Of a DNA stretch of 64,000 nucleotides, positions 35,035-42,872 are shown in pieces. The stretch is from Oscillospiraceae bacterium (GTDB taxonomy: Bacteria > Bacillota > Clostridia > Oscillospirales > Oscillospiraceae). Numbering within the stretch: position 1 is the stretch's first letter; every line of letters starts with the position of its first letter. Where the stretch lies: contig CACXAQ010000022.1 in assembly GCA_902765595.1 (NCBI GenBank), positions 52,255 to 116,254 of the forward strand, written 5' to 3'. The notes beneath the pieces are model-generated. The model searched no databases and was not told where the DNA came from. It worked only from the letters and a program-made list of their open reading frames with translations. Both the position numbers and the translations under genes were made by a program.

Positions 35035-36324
35035 TCAGCCCCGGTCGTTGGTCTCCAGCTTCACGTGAAAGCCCAGCTTCACAAGCTTGGTGAAAAAGAT
35101 CCGCTCCAGCTCCGGCTCCACGGTGTTGCGCACGATGTTCACAAAGGTCTCCCCCTGCCAGCTGGCCACGCCGCAGTTATAGGGGGAGCTGGCCTGGGGC
35201 CCCAGCACGAACTCCACCCGGGAGACGTAGGGGCTCATGCTCTCCGGCAGCTCCACCTGCCCCAGATTGGACAGGCTCAGGCAGGCCACCCGCTCGCCGA
35301 TGCTGTCGAAGACCATGCGCATGATGATGTTTTTCAGAAACAGGGGCACCGGCTTGAGCAGCAGGTTTGCCTCGTCGTTCACGTTGGGGGTGAAGATGGC
35401 CCGCATGTTCTTTTCCGTGATGGTCAGCTTCATCTGGTAGTGGACGATTTGGATCAGCTCCTCCAGGCTGTAGTCCCCCAGCCGGGGGTCCACGCCGATG
35501 TTGGCCACGGCCACGAAGTTGCGCATGGTCTCGCCCCCGTAGAGCTTGCGCAGATTCACCGGGATCTGCACCTTCACCGGCCGCCGCTTCCGCCGCCGGG
35601 GCTGCTCCCGCTCCTGCAGCTCCAGCAGGGACTGGAGCATCAGCGCGGTGAGATAGGCCGTCACGGTCACGCCGTACTCCCTGGCCCGGGCCTTCAGCTG
35701 GGCGCTGTCCAGGATACCCAGACTCACATGCCGGAAGCGGTCCGGCTCCAGGCTGCCCTTGGGGCGGTACACGTCGTGGTCGTCCCGGGGGGCGGCCACC
35801 GGCCCGGCGTTCTGCTGGAAGCTGTCCTGCAGCTCCCCCTCCGTGGGTGCGTCCTCCAGGTCCTTGATGCCGCAGGCCGCCGGGATCTGCGCGCCGTAGC
35901 GCTCTCGCACATACTCCGCCGCCAGGGTCTTGACAAAGACCATGCCGCCGGTGCCGTCGGTGACGGCGTGGAAGAACTCCACCGCCATCCGGTTCCGGTA
36001 ATACAGCACCCGGATGGCGCAGCGCTGCACGTCGGCCCTGGTCATGGGCACCAGGGGCTCCGCGCTGTCCTCCCGCACCCGGGGCGGCCGGTCCAGCTCC
36101 TCCAGGTAGTACCAGAAGGTGCTGCGCCGCAGCCGCACGATCACCGAGGGGAAGCGGGGGGCCACCCGGTCCAGGGCCCGCTGGAGCAGGGCCGGGTCCA
36201 CCGGGTCTGGGAAGCTGAGGGAGAGACGGAAGGCGTTGCTCCAGTGCCGGCGCAGGGAGGCGGGGAAAATGAGCGCGGCGTTATCCAGCCGCATCCAGCG
36301 CAGCTGACGCGGTTTCTCGTCCAT
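35035..36324 (-). CDS. Condensation-domain-like (alcohol acetyltransferase-type) acyltransferase
   Basis: From ATG 36324 (AGGAGGGG about 8 bp upstream) the protein is 429 residues, starting MDEKPRQLRWMRLDNAALIFP. The catalytic HxxxDG-type motif appears as FFHAVTDGTGG around residue 135. VKVQIPVNLRKLYGG and the later GQVELPESMSPYV segments are those of the chloramphenicol acetyltransferase/NRPS-condensation fold. It probably transfers an acyl group to a hydroxyl. Substrates are unknown. It is paired with the DUF6320-like membrane protein. Confidence 0.8.
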   Translation of the reverse strand: MDEKPRQLRWMRLDNAALIFPASLRRHWSNAFRLSLSFPDPVDPALLQRALDRVAPRFPSVIVRLRRSTFWYYLEELDRPPRVREDSAEPLVPMTRADVQRCAIRVLYYRNRMAVEFFHAVTDGTGGMVFVKTLAAEYVRERYGAQIPAACGIKDLEDAPTEGELQDSFQQNAGPVAAPRDDHDVYRPKGSLEPDRFRHVSLGILDSAQLKARAREYGVTVTAYLTALMLQSLLELQEREQPRRRKRRPVKVQIPVNLRKLYGGETMRNFVAVANIGVDPRLGDYSLEELIQIVHYQMKLTITEKNMRAIFTPNVNDEANLLLKPVPLFLKNIIMRMVFDSIGERVACLSLSNLGQVELPESMSPYVSRVEFVLGPQASSPYNCGVASWQGETFVNIVRNTVEPELERIFFTKLVKLGFHVKLETNDRG

Positions 36325-36524
36325 GCTTTTGCCCCTCCTTTCTCCGCTCACACGGAAAACCATGCTTTCGCATTTCTTTTCTCTTCCCGCACAGTATACC
36401 CCTTTTTTTCGATCCCGTCCACCCTCTGTTGACAGGAGGAGAGCCTTGGGGTATCCTGAATGGAGAGCCGCCCGGGGAGTAGAGCGGGTGGAGAGAAGAG
36501 TAGAGACGGGAGAGAGATGCCGCC

Positions 36525-36746
36525 ATGGAAGAGATCCGGCCGGGAAAATACCGCCATTTCAAGGGAAAAGAGTATGAGGTGCTGGGCCTTGCCACCCATT
36601 CGGAGACGCTGGAGCCGATGGTGGTCTACCGCCCGCTGTATGGCGAGGGCGGGCTCTGGGTGCGCCCCGCCGCCATGTGGAATGAGCTCGTGGAGCGGGA
36701 CGGCAAGCGCTTCCGGCGCTTCACCTTCCTGGGGGAGGACGCGTGA
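36525..36746 (+). CDS. DUF1653 domain protein
   Basis: A small 73-residue protein: PGKYRHFKGKEYEVLGLATHSETLEPMVVY, then LWVRPAAMWNE and RFRRF, which is the DUF1653 pattern. No function is known. It overlaps the following Smr gene (GTGA), so they are co-translated. A possible TTGACA-like -35 (36429) precedes it, but no good -10 was found. Confidence 0.85.
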   Translation: MEEIRPGKYRHFKGKEYEVLGLATHSETLEPMVVYRPLYGEGGLWVRPAAMWNELVERDGKRFRRFTFLGEDA

Positions 36747-36985
36747 ACGCCATCCGGGAGCTGGACGTGCACGGCATGACCCGGGCCCAGGCCCTCACCG
36801 CCGTGGACGCGGCCCTGCGCCGGGCGGACGCGGGGGTCTACCGCCTGCGGGTGATCCACGGCTTTCACGGGGGCACGGCCCTGCGGGACGCGATCCGCGC
36901 CCGCTATGCCGCCCACCCCAGGGTCCTGCGGCTGGAGCTGGGATTGAACCCGGGCGAGACGGACCTGGTCCTGCGGGAGTTCTGA
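36743..36985 (+). CDS. Small Smr-domain protein
   Basis: An 80-residue stand-alone Smr domain: LDVHGMTRAQALTAVDAAL, then LRVIHGFHGGTALRDAIR, matching the LDLHG and HGxG elements of Smr (MutS2 C-terminal-like) nucleases. In full-length MutS2 this domain nicks DNA or RNA. Here it is free and of minimal size. GTG start at 36743, overlapping the DUF1653 stop. Confidence 0.85.
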   Translation: MNAIRELDVHGMTRAQALTAVDAALRRADAGVYRLRVIHGFHGGTALRDAIRARYAAHPRVLRLELGLNPGETDLVLREF

Positions 36986-37051
36986 TTTGTCCGCTTTTTA
37001 TCGGCTATTCGTATGGGCGGACAAGATCCCGCTTTTTTCCCGCCTTTGCTC

Positions 37052-37080
37052 TTGGCAAACGGGTCGAATGGTGATAGAAT
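37052..37080 (+). promoter_or_regulatory. Promoter upstream of the hairpin leader of the serine hydrolase gene
   Basis: TTGGCA (37052-37057), 17 bp, TAGAAT (37075-37080). Transcription from about 37087 would give a leader of some 236 nt containing the hairpins at 37110-37301. Confidence 0.6.
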
Positions 37081-37109
37081 AGATAAGCTATGCAAAAACA
37101 ATTCGTCGA

Positions 37110-37301
37110 TTGCGAAAGTCGCAAACCAGCTCGGATGATTGACCCGAAGGGTGTTTCAATCCGTTTTTGACGGGGCTCTGCCTCGCCAAAAACACGCTGA
37201 GCCGAGCTAAGCGAGGCCTCGCGCCGACCAAGCACGGCTTGTCCCCCGTAAGCCGTGCGCGATTTGCGCGAGTTCTCAATTGCGAAACGGGTTTCGCAAT
37301 T
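37110..37301. repeat. Hairpin-rich leader before the serine hydrolase gene
   Basis: Stems include TTGCGA/TCGCAA (37110-37124), an imperfect TTTTTG/CAAAAA stem (about 37164-37192), the palindrome GCGAGGCCTCGC (37211-37222), GCACGGCTT/AAGCCGTGC (37232-37258), and an 11-bp perfect AATTGCGAAAC/GTTTCGCAATT (37278-37301). The last stem ends about 20 bp before the start codon, as in the chain at 25.2 kb. Confidence 0.7.
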
Positions 37302-37322
37302 GCAAATTATTAGGAGAAAGCA

Positions 37323-39077
37323 ATGAAACGGATCCGATTCCTGTTGTGTGTCATCCTGGCCCTGGTCCTGCTGCTGCCCTGCCTGCCCGCGGCGCTGGCG
37401 GAGGAGCCGGAGAGCTCCGAGGAGGACGCGCGCTTTGCCGACAAGACCTGGGACGAGCTGGTGGAGGAGCTGCTGGAAAAGTGGAACACCGACAGCGAGC
37501 ACGTCACCCTGGCCTACTACAACACCGTCACCGGGGAAGAGCACTATGTGAACCCGGACAAGTACATGATCACCGGCAGCATGTACAAGGTGCCGCTGAA
37601 CATGCTGTTTTTGGAGAAGATCTCCGACGGCGAGCTGCAGTGGGACTCTCTCATCGCCGGCATCAGGTATGAGGACCTGCTGGAGAAGACCATCGTCCAG
37701 TCCAGCAACGACTGCGCCCGCATCCTGTGGAAGCAGTATCCCAGCTACCACAGCTACCGGGAGGCCATCGCCCCCTACATGGGCGAGGATCCGGAGACGG
37801 TGGACCCCAAGTACTACGAGAACAACTTCTTCACCGCCCGGCAGATGCTCCACTGTCTGAAGGTGCTCTACGAGAATCAGGACCGCTACCCCCGGCTCAT
37901 CGAGAGCATGCAGCGGGCCCAGCCGGACAACTATTTCAAGCGGGACGAGCGGCGCTTCGACATCGCCCATAAATACGGCTACCTGATCGAGGGCTACCGC
38001 CTGTACATGAACGACTGCGCCATCTGCTTTACGGACGATCCCATCCTGATCGTCATGTTCACCGACGGCTGCGCCAAGGCCTATGAGATCATGGCCGAGT
38101 ACCCCACCCTGATGTGCGACTACACCCAGTACCACACCGCCATCCGGGTGGCCGAGGAGAAGGCCGAGGCCGATCGGCAGGCGGCCCTGTCCCGGGAGGC
38201 GGCGGAAAAGGCCGCCCAGGAGGCCGAGCGCATCCGGGAGGAGGCCCCCGAGGGCGACGACATCCCCGGCGAGATCCTCTCCCGCCCCGAGGTGCCGGAG
38301 GCCCCCACGGCCCGGTTCCTGTACCGGGCGGCCCAGCACGGGCTGACGAAGACCGCGCTGATCGCCGGCGCCCTGGCCCTGGCCCTCACCCTGATCCTCC
38401 TGGCGGTGATCGCCGTTCTGGGGCAGAAGTACCGGGTCCGCACCCGCTTTGCCCTGCTGGCGGCGCTGCTGCTGTGCCTGGTCGCCCTGCTGCGCATCAA
38501 CTGGCCCGCCATCCGGCAGCTGGGGACCCGGCCAACCAAGGACCCTCAGGCCACGGTGACGGAGTTTCTGGACGCGCTGGAGCAGCGGGACTATCCCCGG
38601 CTCTACCGCTGTCTGGACGGGGTGGAGACCCTGGGCCTGGAGCAGGTGCCCGCGGAGGAGAGCAGCCGCGCCATCTATGAGGCCATGACGGGGCAGCTGG
38701 CCGGCACGCCCTCCGGCGAATGCCTGCGGGACGGCGCTCTGGCCATCCAGCCGGTGGACTTTCAGTACTTTGACATCAACTCCCTGGCCTGGGCCGCCCG
38801 CAGCGAGGCCATGATCTACGTAAGCCACTTCGCCGTGAGTCACCCGGTCAGCGAGCTGTACGGCGAGGACGGCAGCTACCGGCCGGAGCTGCTCCGGGAA
38901 TCCTGGGACCAGGCGGTGGACGTGATGCTGCTGCACCCGGAGGATTATACCCGCACCGCCGGCGTCCAGCTGGAGCTGCGCTGGCATGACGGCGCCTGGC
39001 ACATCGTCCCCAGCGAGCGGCTGCTGGCGCTGCTCACCGGCGGCGTGGAGCTGAACGGAGAGGAGGCACGGGCATGA
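37323..39077 (+). CDS. Serine hydrolase (beta-lactamase/PBP-like) with membrane and C-terminal extension
   Basis: The 584-residue protein starts with a signal peptide (to about residue 25, ALA). An extracellular penicillin-recognition-type domain follows: SxxK as SMYK (near residue 80), SSN in IVQSSNDCA, and K-x-G as HKYGY. After residue 260 comes a charged, Ala/Glu-rich coiled coil, then two transmembrane segments (about 340-395), and a C-terminal roughly 170-residue domain of NTF2/lumazine-binding look. The lack of a classical KTG and the extra domains make peptidoglycan carboxypeptidase or regulatory functions more likely than antibiotic hydrolysis. Its stop overlaps the next gene. Confidence 0.8.
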   Translation: MKRIRFLLCVILALVLLLPCLPAALAEEPESSEEDARFADKTWDELVEELLEKWNTDSEHVTLAYYNTVTGEEHYVNPDKYMITGSMYKVPLNMLFLEKISDGELQWDSLIAGIRYEDLLEKTIVQSSNDCARILWKQYPSYHSYREAIAPYMGEDPETVDPKYYENNFFTARQMLHCLKVLYENQDRYPRLIESMQRAQPDNYFKRDERRFDIAHKYGYLIEGYRLYMNDCAICFTDDPILIVMFTDGCAKAYEIMAEYPTLMCDYTQYHTAIRVAEEKAEADRQAALSREAAEKAAQEAERIREEAPEGDDIPGEILSRPEVPEAPTARFLYRAAQHGLTKTALIAGALALALTLILLAVIAVLGQKYRVRTRFALLAALLLCLVALLRINWPAIRQLGTRPTKDPQATVTEFLDALEQRDYPRLYRCLDGVETLGLEQVPAEESSRAIYEAMTGQLAGTPSGECLRDGALAIQPVDFQYFDINSLAWAARSEAMIYVSHFAVSHPVSELYGEDGSYRPELLRESWDQAVDVMLLHPEDYTRTAGVQLELRWHDGAWHIVPSERLLALLTGGVELNGEEARA

Positions 39078-39724
39078 GCGGAAGAAACGAACTGGATCTG
39101 GACGCCATCCTGGCGGAGTTCCACGCGGAGGAACGGCAGGCGCAGGCGAAGCCCGCCCCCGCCCCGGTGGAACGGCCCCGGCGCCGCGCGGAGATCCACG
39201 CGGCGGAGAACGTCCTGCCCCCCGAGCCCGCCCCCATCCCCCGGCAGGAGCCGGCCGCGGCCCCCACGGCGGTGGCCGTGGCGGAGAGGCCCCCGGTGCG
39301 GCAGGAAGCCCGCCCGGTGATCCGGGAGGCCCGCCCGGTGCAGCGGGAAACCCGCCCCGAAGTCCGGGAGACCCGCCCGGTGATCCGGGAGACCCGCCCT
39401 GTCCGGCAGGAGGCCCGCCCCGAGGTCCGGGAGACCCGCCCGGTGGTCCGGGAGGCCCGCCCTGCGATCGAGGAAGCCCGTCCCGTGATCCGGGAAACCC
39501 GCCCCGAAGCCCGGGACGGCAGAGCGGCCAGACGGCGGCAGACCGGCATCAAGCGGATGCTGCTGGCGCTGGCGGCGCTGGCCGTGCTGCTGACGGGGCT
39601 GCTGATCTGGACCATCCATGACGAGAAGCAGGCCGTGGCGGAGGATCCGGAGATCATCAGCCTGGACCTGGGCGAGGCCCTGGAGGAGTATCTGGACGAG
39701 GCGCCCACCCGCATGCGGGGATAA
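39074..39724 (+). CDS. Heptad-repeat, single-span membrane protein
   Basis: A 216-residue protein with a charged N-terminus (NELDLDAILAEFHAEE), a Pro/Ala-rich stretch, then about ten imperfect 7-residue repeats of the form RP-V-I-R-E-A/T (residues about 75-150), a basic patch, one transmembrane helix (MLLALAALAVLLTGLLIW) and a short acidic outer tail. No homologous family is recognised. It overlaps the serine hydrolase stop (ATGA), so the two products probably work together at the membrane, with the repeat arm in the cytoplasm. Confidence 0.75.
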   Translation: MSGRNELDLDAILAEFHAEERQAQAKPAPAPVERPRRRAEIHAAENVLPPEPAPIPRQEPAAAPTAVAVAERPPVRQEARPVIREARPVQRETRPEVRETRPVIRETRPVRQEARPEVRETRPVVREARPAIEEARPVIRETRPEARDGRAARRRQTGIKRMLLALAALAVLLTGLLIWTIHDEKQAVAEDPEIISLDLGEALEEYLDEAPTRMRG

Positions 39725-39735
39725 AGAACATAAGG

Positions 39736-39763
39736 AAACCCCGAGGCTTCTGCCTCGGGGTTT
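39736..39763. terminator. Bidirectional terminator between convergent genes
   Basis: A perfect 12-bp stem AAACCCCGAGGC/GCCTCGGGGTTT with loop TTCT, flanked by short A and T runs, between the heptad-repeat gene and the converging CoA-transferase. Confidence 0.8.
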
Positions 39764-39782
39764 CAATTTCTATTTCCGATCC

Positions 39783-41090
39783 TCAGATCAGGATGCCGCG
39801 CTTTTTCGCTTCGAAGGTCAGCTCGTCCCGGAAGTTGGGATGGGCAATGGCGATGAGCTGGCGGGCACGGCTGCCCAGGCTCTCGCCCCGCAGGTGGGCC
39901 ACGCCGTACTCGGTGACGATGTAGTCCACGTCGTTCTTGCTGGTGGTGACCACTGCGCCGGGGGTGAGGATGGACTTGATCTTGCTGATGGTGTCGTCCT
40001 TGGCGGTGGAGGAGAAGGCGATGAAGCTCTTGCCGCCCCTGGACTGGCAGGCGCCGCGGACGTAGTCCACCTGGCCGCCGGTGCCGGACATGTGGCGGGT
40101 GCCCACGCTCTCCGCGCAGACCTGGCCCCACAGGTCCACCTCCAGCGCGGCATTGATGGAGATCATGTTGTCGTTGCGGCAGATGACGTTGGGGTCGTTC
40201 ACGTAGTCCACCGGCAGGATTGCGATGCCGGGGTTGTCGTCGATATAGTCATAGATCCGCTGGGAACCGAAGGCAAAGGTGGTGACGCTCTGGCCCCGGT
40301 GGATCTGCTTTTTGCTGTTGTTGACCGCGCCGCACTGGATCAGCTCCACCATGGAGTCGGTAAACATCTCCGTGTGGATGCCCAGGTCGTGCTTATCCTT
40401 CAGGGCCGCGCCCACCGCGTCGGGGATGGCGCCGATGCCCAGCTGGATGCAGGAGCCGTCCTCGATCCGCTCGGCGATCAGGCCGCCGATGGTCTGGCTG
40501 ATCTTGTCCTGCTTGGTGGGGGGCAGCACCGGCAGCTCATAGCTCACTTCCACCAGGCCGTCCACCTGGCTGATGTGGATCTGCGCGCCGCAGACCGCCC
40601 GGGGCTGATGGTCGTTGACTTCCAGGAAGATGTGCTTCGCCTTCTCGATCATGGCCAGAGAATAGGAGCTGGTGGCGCCCAGGCTGAACCAGCCGTGCTT
40701 GTCCATGGGCGAGACCGAGGCCACGAACAGGTCGTAGTCCTCCCCGGCCCGGATGTGACGGGGCGCGTCCCGGTAGTAGTTGGGGATGGTGTCAGCCCAG
40801 CCTCCGTTGACGGCCTTGCGGGCGCCGCCGCCGGAGAACCAGGCCTCGCCGGTCAGTTTTCCGTACAGGCTGTTGTCCGCGTAGAAGGCATAGGGGTACA
40901 CGTCCAGCAGGGTCTGGACCCGCACGCCCTTGACCTCATCCCGTTTGGCCCGCTCCGCCAGGGCGGCGAGAATGGTGGGGGTGCCGGCCACGGCCGCATC
41001 CATCCCGATGAGCCAGCCGCTCTCCACGCGGCCTGCCAGTTCCTCCGCCGTGCTGCGGCGAGCCTCGAACAAAGTCCTGAAGTCTGTCAT
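39783..41090 (-). CDS. Acetyl-CoA hydrolase/CoA-transferase family protein
   Basis: From ATG 41090 (GGAG upstream) the protein is 435 residues, starting MTDFRTLFEARRSTAEEL. It has the two-domain family I CoA-transferase layout, with the catalytic glutamate in LGIHTEMFTDSM (about residue 235), GIGAIPDAVGAAL, SGTGGQVDYVRGA and YGVAHLRG. It resembles 4-hydroxybutyrate or butyryl-CoA:acetate CoA-transferases. Which acids it uses cannot be decided here. A start at 41120 would add ten residues without a better ribosome site. It follows the S1-domain gene by 32 bp. Confidence 0.9.
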   Translation of the reverse strand: MTDFRTLFEARRSTAEELAGRVESGWLIGMDAAVAGTPTILAALAERAKRDEVKGVRVQTLLDVYPYAFYADNSLYGKLTGEAWFSGGGARKAVNGGWADTIPNYYRDAPRHIRAGEDYDLFVASVSPMDKHGWFSLGATSSYSLAMIEKAKHIFLEVNDHQPRAVCGAQIHISQVDGLVEVSYELPVLPPTKQDKISQTIGGLIAERIEDGSCIQLGIGAIPDAVGAALKDKHDLGIHTEMFTDSMVELIQCGAVNNSKKQIHRGQSVTTFAFGSQRIYDYIDDNPGIAILPVDYVNDPNVICRNDNMISINAALEVDLWGQVCAESVGTRHMSGTGGQVDYVRGACQSRGGKSFIAFSSTAKDDTISKIKSILTPGAVVTTSKNDVDYIVTEYGVAHLRGESLGSRARQLIAIAHPNFRDELTFEAKKRGILI

Positions 41091-41122
41091 TTCTTTCTCC
41101 TTCCGGGTGCTTTTTGACACCC

Positions 41123-41578
41123 TTACCGGCGTCGGCTCCGGCTCCGATGATCGGCGTAGATCCGATTGTCCGCGATCCGGCTGTCCGACTCCTGCATAAA
41201 TTTTTTGAGTCGATCCTCGAACTCAGTATTACTGCTGGGGCCGTCGGCCGCTGTGCGCTCTGCCGCGGGTCTGATCTGCTGATTCTGGCGGGGCGCCGCC
41301 GGGCGCCGGAAGGCCTCCCGGGGCTGGGCCGCCGCGGGGGCGGTCTCCTGGGCGCGCTTGATGGAGAGGTTGATCTTCCCATCCTCCGACACACTCAGCA
41401 CCCGCACCTTCACGCTCTGCCCCATCTGCACGTGCTCATGCACGTCGCTGACGAAGCTGTTGGCGATCTCGGAGATGTGGACCAGGCCGCTCTTCCCCTC
41501 GGGGAGGGCGACAAAGGCCCCGAACTTGGTGATCCCGGTCACTTTTCCTTCTACAATGTTTCCTACTTCCAGCGCCAT
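41123..41578 (-). CDS. S1 RNA-binding domain protein (YabR-like)
   Basis: The 151-residue protein starts MALEVGNIVEGKVTGITKFGAFVAL, a complete S1 domain (to about residue 75, including GLVHISEIANSFV and VKVRVLSV). A low-complexity Ala/Pro/Gln linker and a charged tail ending in Arg-rich residues follow. It corresponds to YabR, which follows divIC in Bacillus. GGGAG is present before ATG 41578, and the start overlaps the divIC stop by 16 bp. RNA binding is expected, targets unknown. Confidence 0.9.
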   Translation of the reverse strand: MALEVGNIVEGKVTGITKFGAFVALPEGKSGLVHISEIANSFVSDVHEHVQMGQSVKVRVLSVSEDGKINLSIKRAQETAPAAAQPREAFRRPAAPRQNQQIRPAAERTAADGPSSNTEFEDRLKKFMQESDSRIADNRIYADHRSRSRRR

Positions 41579-41886
41579 ATGGGCTCCCTCTCTGTCTCTT
41601 CCGTGGCTGATTCCTCTGCTTCTGAAAAAAGGAACACGATCTCTCCCGGCATCACCATGCCCAGCTCCCGCCGGGCCAGCGCCTCCATCTGTGCCGGGCT
41701 CTGCCGCTCCAGCAGCCGCCGCTCCAGCGCGGCGTGCTCCTGCTCCAGCGTGACAAGCTCCCGTCCCAAGTCGGCGGCAGTCCGCTCCATCTCCGCCGCC
41801 GCCTGCCCGGCCCGGGCAAAGCGCAGCAGGGAATAGACCAGCAACAGGGTAATGACGATCCGAACGATCCCCCTGCGATCGAGCAT
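41563..41886 (-). CDS. divIC: Septum formation initiator (DivIC/FtsB-like)
   Basis: A 107-residue bitopic protein: short cytoplasmic basic start (MLDRRGIVRI), one transmembrane helix (VITLLLVYSLLRFA), then an extracytoplasmic coiled coil (RTAADLGRELVTLEQEHAALERRLLE) and the MEALARRELGMVMPGEIVF motif of DivIC/FtsL-type proteins. It takes part in septal divisome assembly. The start at 41886 has GGGGGAGGAAGC upstream. A longer frame runs back through the inverted-repeat element and was rejected. Order yabP-yabQ-divIC-S1 is as in Bacillus. Confidence 0.9.
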   Translation of the reverse strand: MLDRRGIVRIVITLLLVYSLLRFARAGQAAAEMERTAADLGRELVTLEQEHAALERRLLERQSPAQMEALARRELGMVMPGEIVFLFSEAEESATEETEREPIWRWK

Positions 41887-41918
41887 GCTTCCTCCCCCTA
41901 TTCCCGGTGGGCGGATTA

Positions 41919-42083
41919 TACACGAATACCTAACAGGGAGAAGACATAGATTTGCGAGATGGATTTGTGTCAGGCGAGGCGCTTTCCGCAGCGAATAATG
42001 GATATATATTTGCAAGGGAAGCAACGAAGCATGGCGCAAATCCAGCCGCAAAGAATGCCTGAGCTATTCCGGGTATTCGTGTA
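41919..42083. repeat. 165-bp inverted-repeat element inside the yabQ-divIC gap
   Basis: It begins TACACGAATACC and ends with the exact complement GGTATTCGTGTA, enclosing an AT-richer interior with GCGCAAATCC-type stretches. It separates yabQ (end 42112) from divIC (start 41886). This looks like a small non-autonomous element. No reading frame inside looks genuine. Confidence 0.7.
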
Positions 42084-42111
42084 AAGCTCACCGTTTCATA
42101 ATAATCCATTC

Positions 42112-42495
42112 TTACACGTTTGGAAAGAATTTTTTTGCAGAAACGGCGAGTTTTTTTCCAATTTTTTTGCACCATCCCATGGTGTTTTCCATCACTCGAT
42201 AGGGCAGCTCCAGCAGCGGCAGCAGAGCGGGGCTCAGGACGTGGAGATAGAACAGAAAGCCCAGCAGCGCCGCCGTCAGCTCCCAGAGGCCCAGGCGGCC
42301 GCTGCCGGCGCTCATGGCGTAGAGAAAGACCGCCGCCCCGGCGGCAAGGCCGAAGAGCAGGTCCAGCGCCGCCGCCAGCACCCGTCCGCCCCGCCAGCGG
42401 GGCGGACGCAGCAGATCGTACAGCAGGCCCAGGCCCGCCCCCAGCCCCAGGGCCAGCAGCAGCGCCAGGGCCTGGTCGGAAAGGCTCGTCTCCAT
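42112..42495 (-). CDS. yabQ: Spore cortex biosynthesis protein YabQ
   Basis: The 127-residue protein has about three to four membrane helices (LALLLALGLGAGLGLLYDLLR; LDLLFGLAAGAAVFLYAM; WELTAALLGFLFYLHVL) and the LLYDLLR element seen near the N-terminus of YabQ. YabQ localises to the forespore outer membrane and is needed for cortex formation in Bacillus. It starts 1 bp after the yabP stop. Its identity leans on order (yabP-yabQ-divIC) as well as on the membrane pattern. Confidence 0.87.
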   Translation of the reverse strand: METSLSDQALALLLALGLGAGLGLLYDLLRPPRWRGGRVLAAALDLLFGLAAGAAVFLYAMSAGSGRLGLWELTAALLGFLFYLHVLSPALLPLLELPYRVMENTMGWCKKIGKKLAVSAKKFFPNV

Positions 42496-42496
42496 C

Positions 42497-42775
42497 TCAG
42501 CCGAAGAGCCGGGACAGGAACCCCCCCTGGGCGGGCTCGTCGTAGCTCAACTCCTGGACCTTTCCCCGCAGCTCCAGCTGCCCCGCGTCCAGGTCGATCC
42601 GGTCGATGTGCAGCTCCTGTCCCCGGATGCACAGCTCCCCCGCCGTGGTGCGCAGCAGCACCGTGTTCTCATCGAAGCCGGCCACGTCCTCCACGCCCTT
42701 GATGCTGAGCCGCTCCCGGCCCTCCATGTGCAGGCCGTGGGGCCCCGCCGCCTTTTTCAGATCCTCAACAGGCAT
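42497..42775 (-). CDS. yabP: Sporulation protein YabP
   Basis: A 92-residue protein: HMEGRERLSIKGVEDVAGFDENTVLLRTT, then ELCIRGQELHIDRIDLDAGQLELRGKV and a C-terminal GGFLSRLFG, matching YabP along its length. It belongs to the YabP/YqfC family required for spore cortex formation. It leads the sporulation/division cluster and is preceded by a possible sigma-E promoter. Its presence indicates an endospore former. Confidence 0.92.
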   Translation of the reverse strand: MPVEDLKKAAGPHGLHMEGRERLSIKGVEDVAGFDENTVLLRTTAGELCIRGQELHIDRIDLDAGQLELRGKVQELSYDEPAQGGFLSRLFG

Positions 42776-42793
42776 GTTCTCACCCCCGTGGAC

Positions 42794-42823
42794 AGGATAT
42801 GCCCGTCCGCCGGGGGATATGAA
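42794..42823 (-). promoter_or_regulatory. Possible sigma-E promoter of yabP
   Basis: On the minus strand TTCATATC, 14 bp, CATATCCT resemble the sigma-E -35 (ATA core) and -10 (CATA core) boxes at correct spacing. It is about 20 bp upstream of yabP. No sigma-A promoter is seen in the gap. Confidence 0.45.
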
Positions 42824-42824
42824 A

Positions 42825-42852
42825 GCCCGCCCGTGTTCTTACACGGGCGGGC
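42825..42852 (-). terminator. Terminator of the MFS transporter gene
   Basis: A perfect 12-bp stem GCCCGCCCGTGT/ACACGGGCGGGC with a 4-base loop, 20 bp downstream of the transporter stop, followed on the minus strand by TTTCAT. Confidence 0.7.
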
Positions 42853-42872
42853 ATGTTTCGTTGCTCCGGGAT

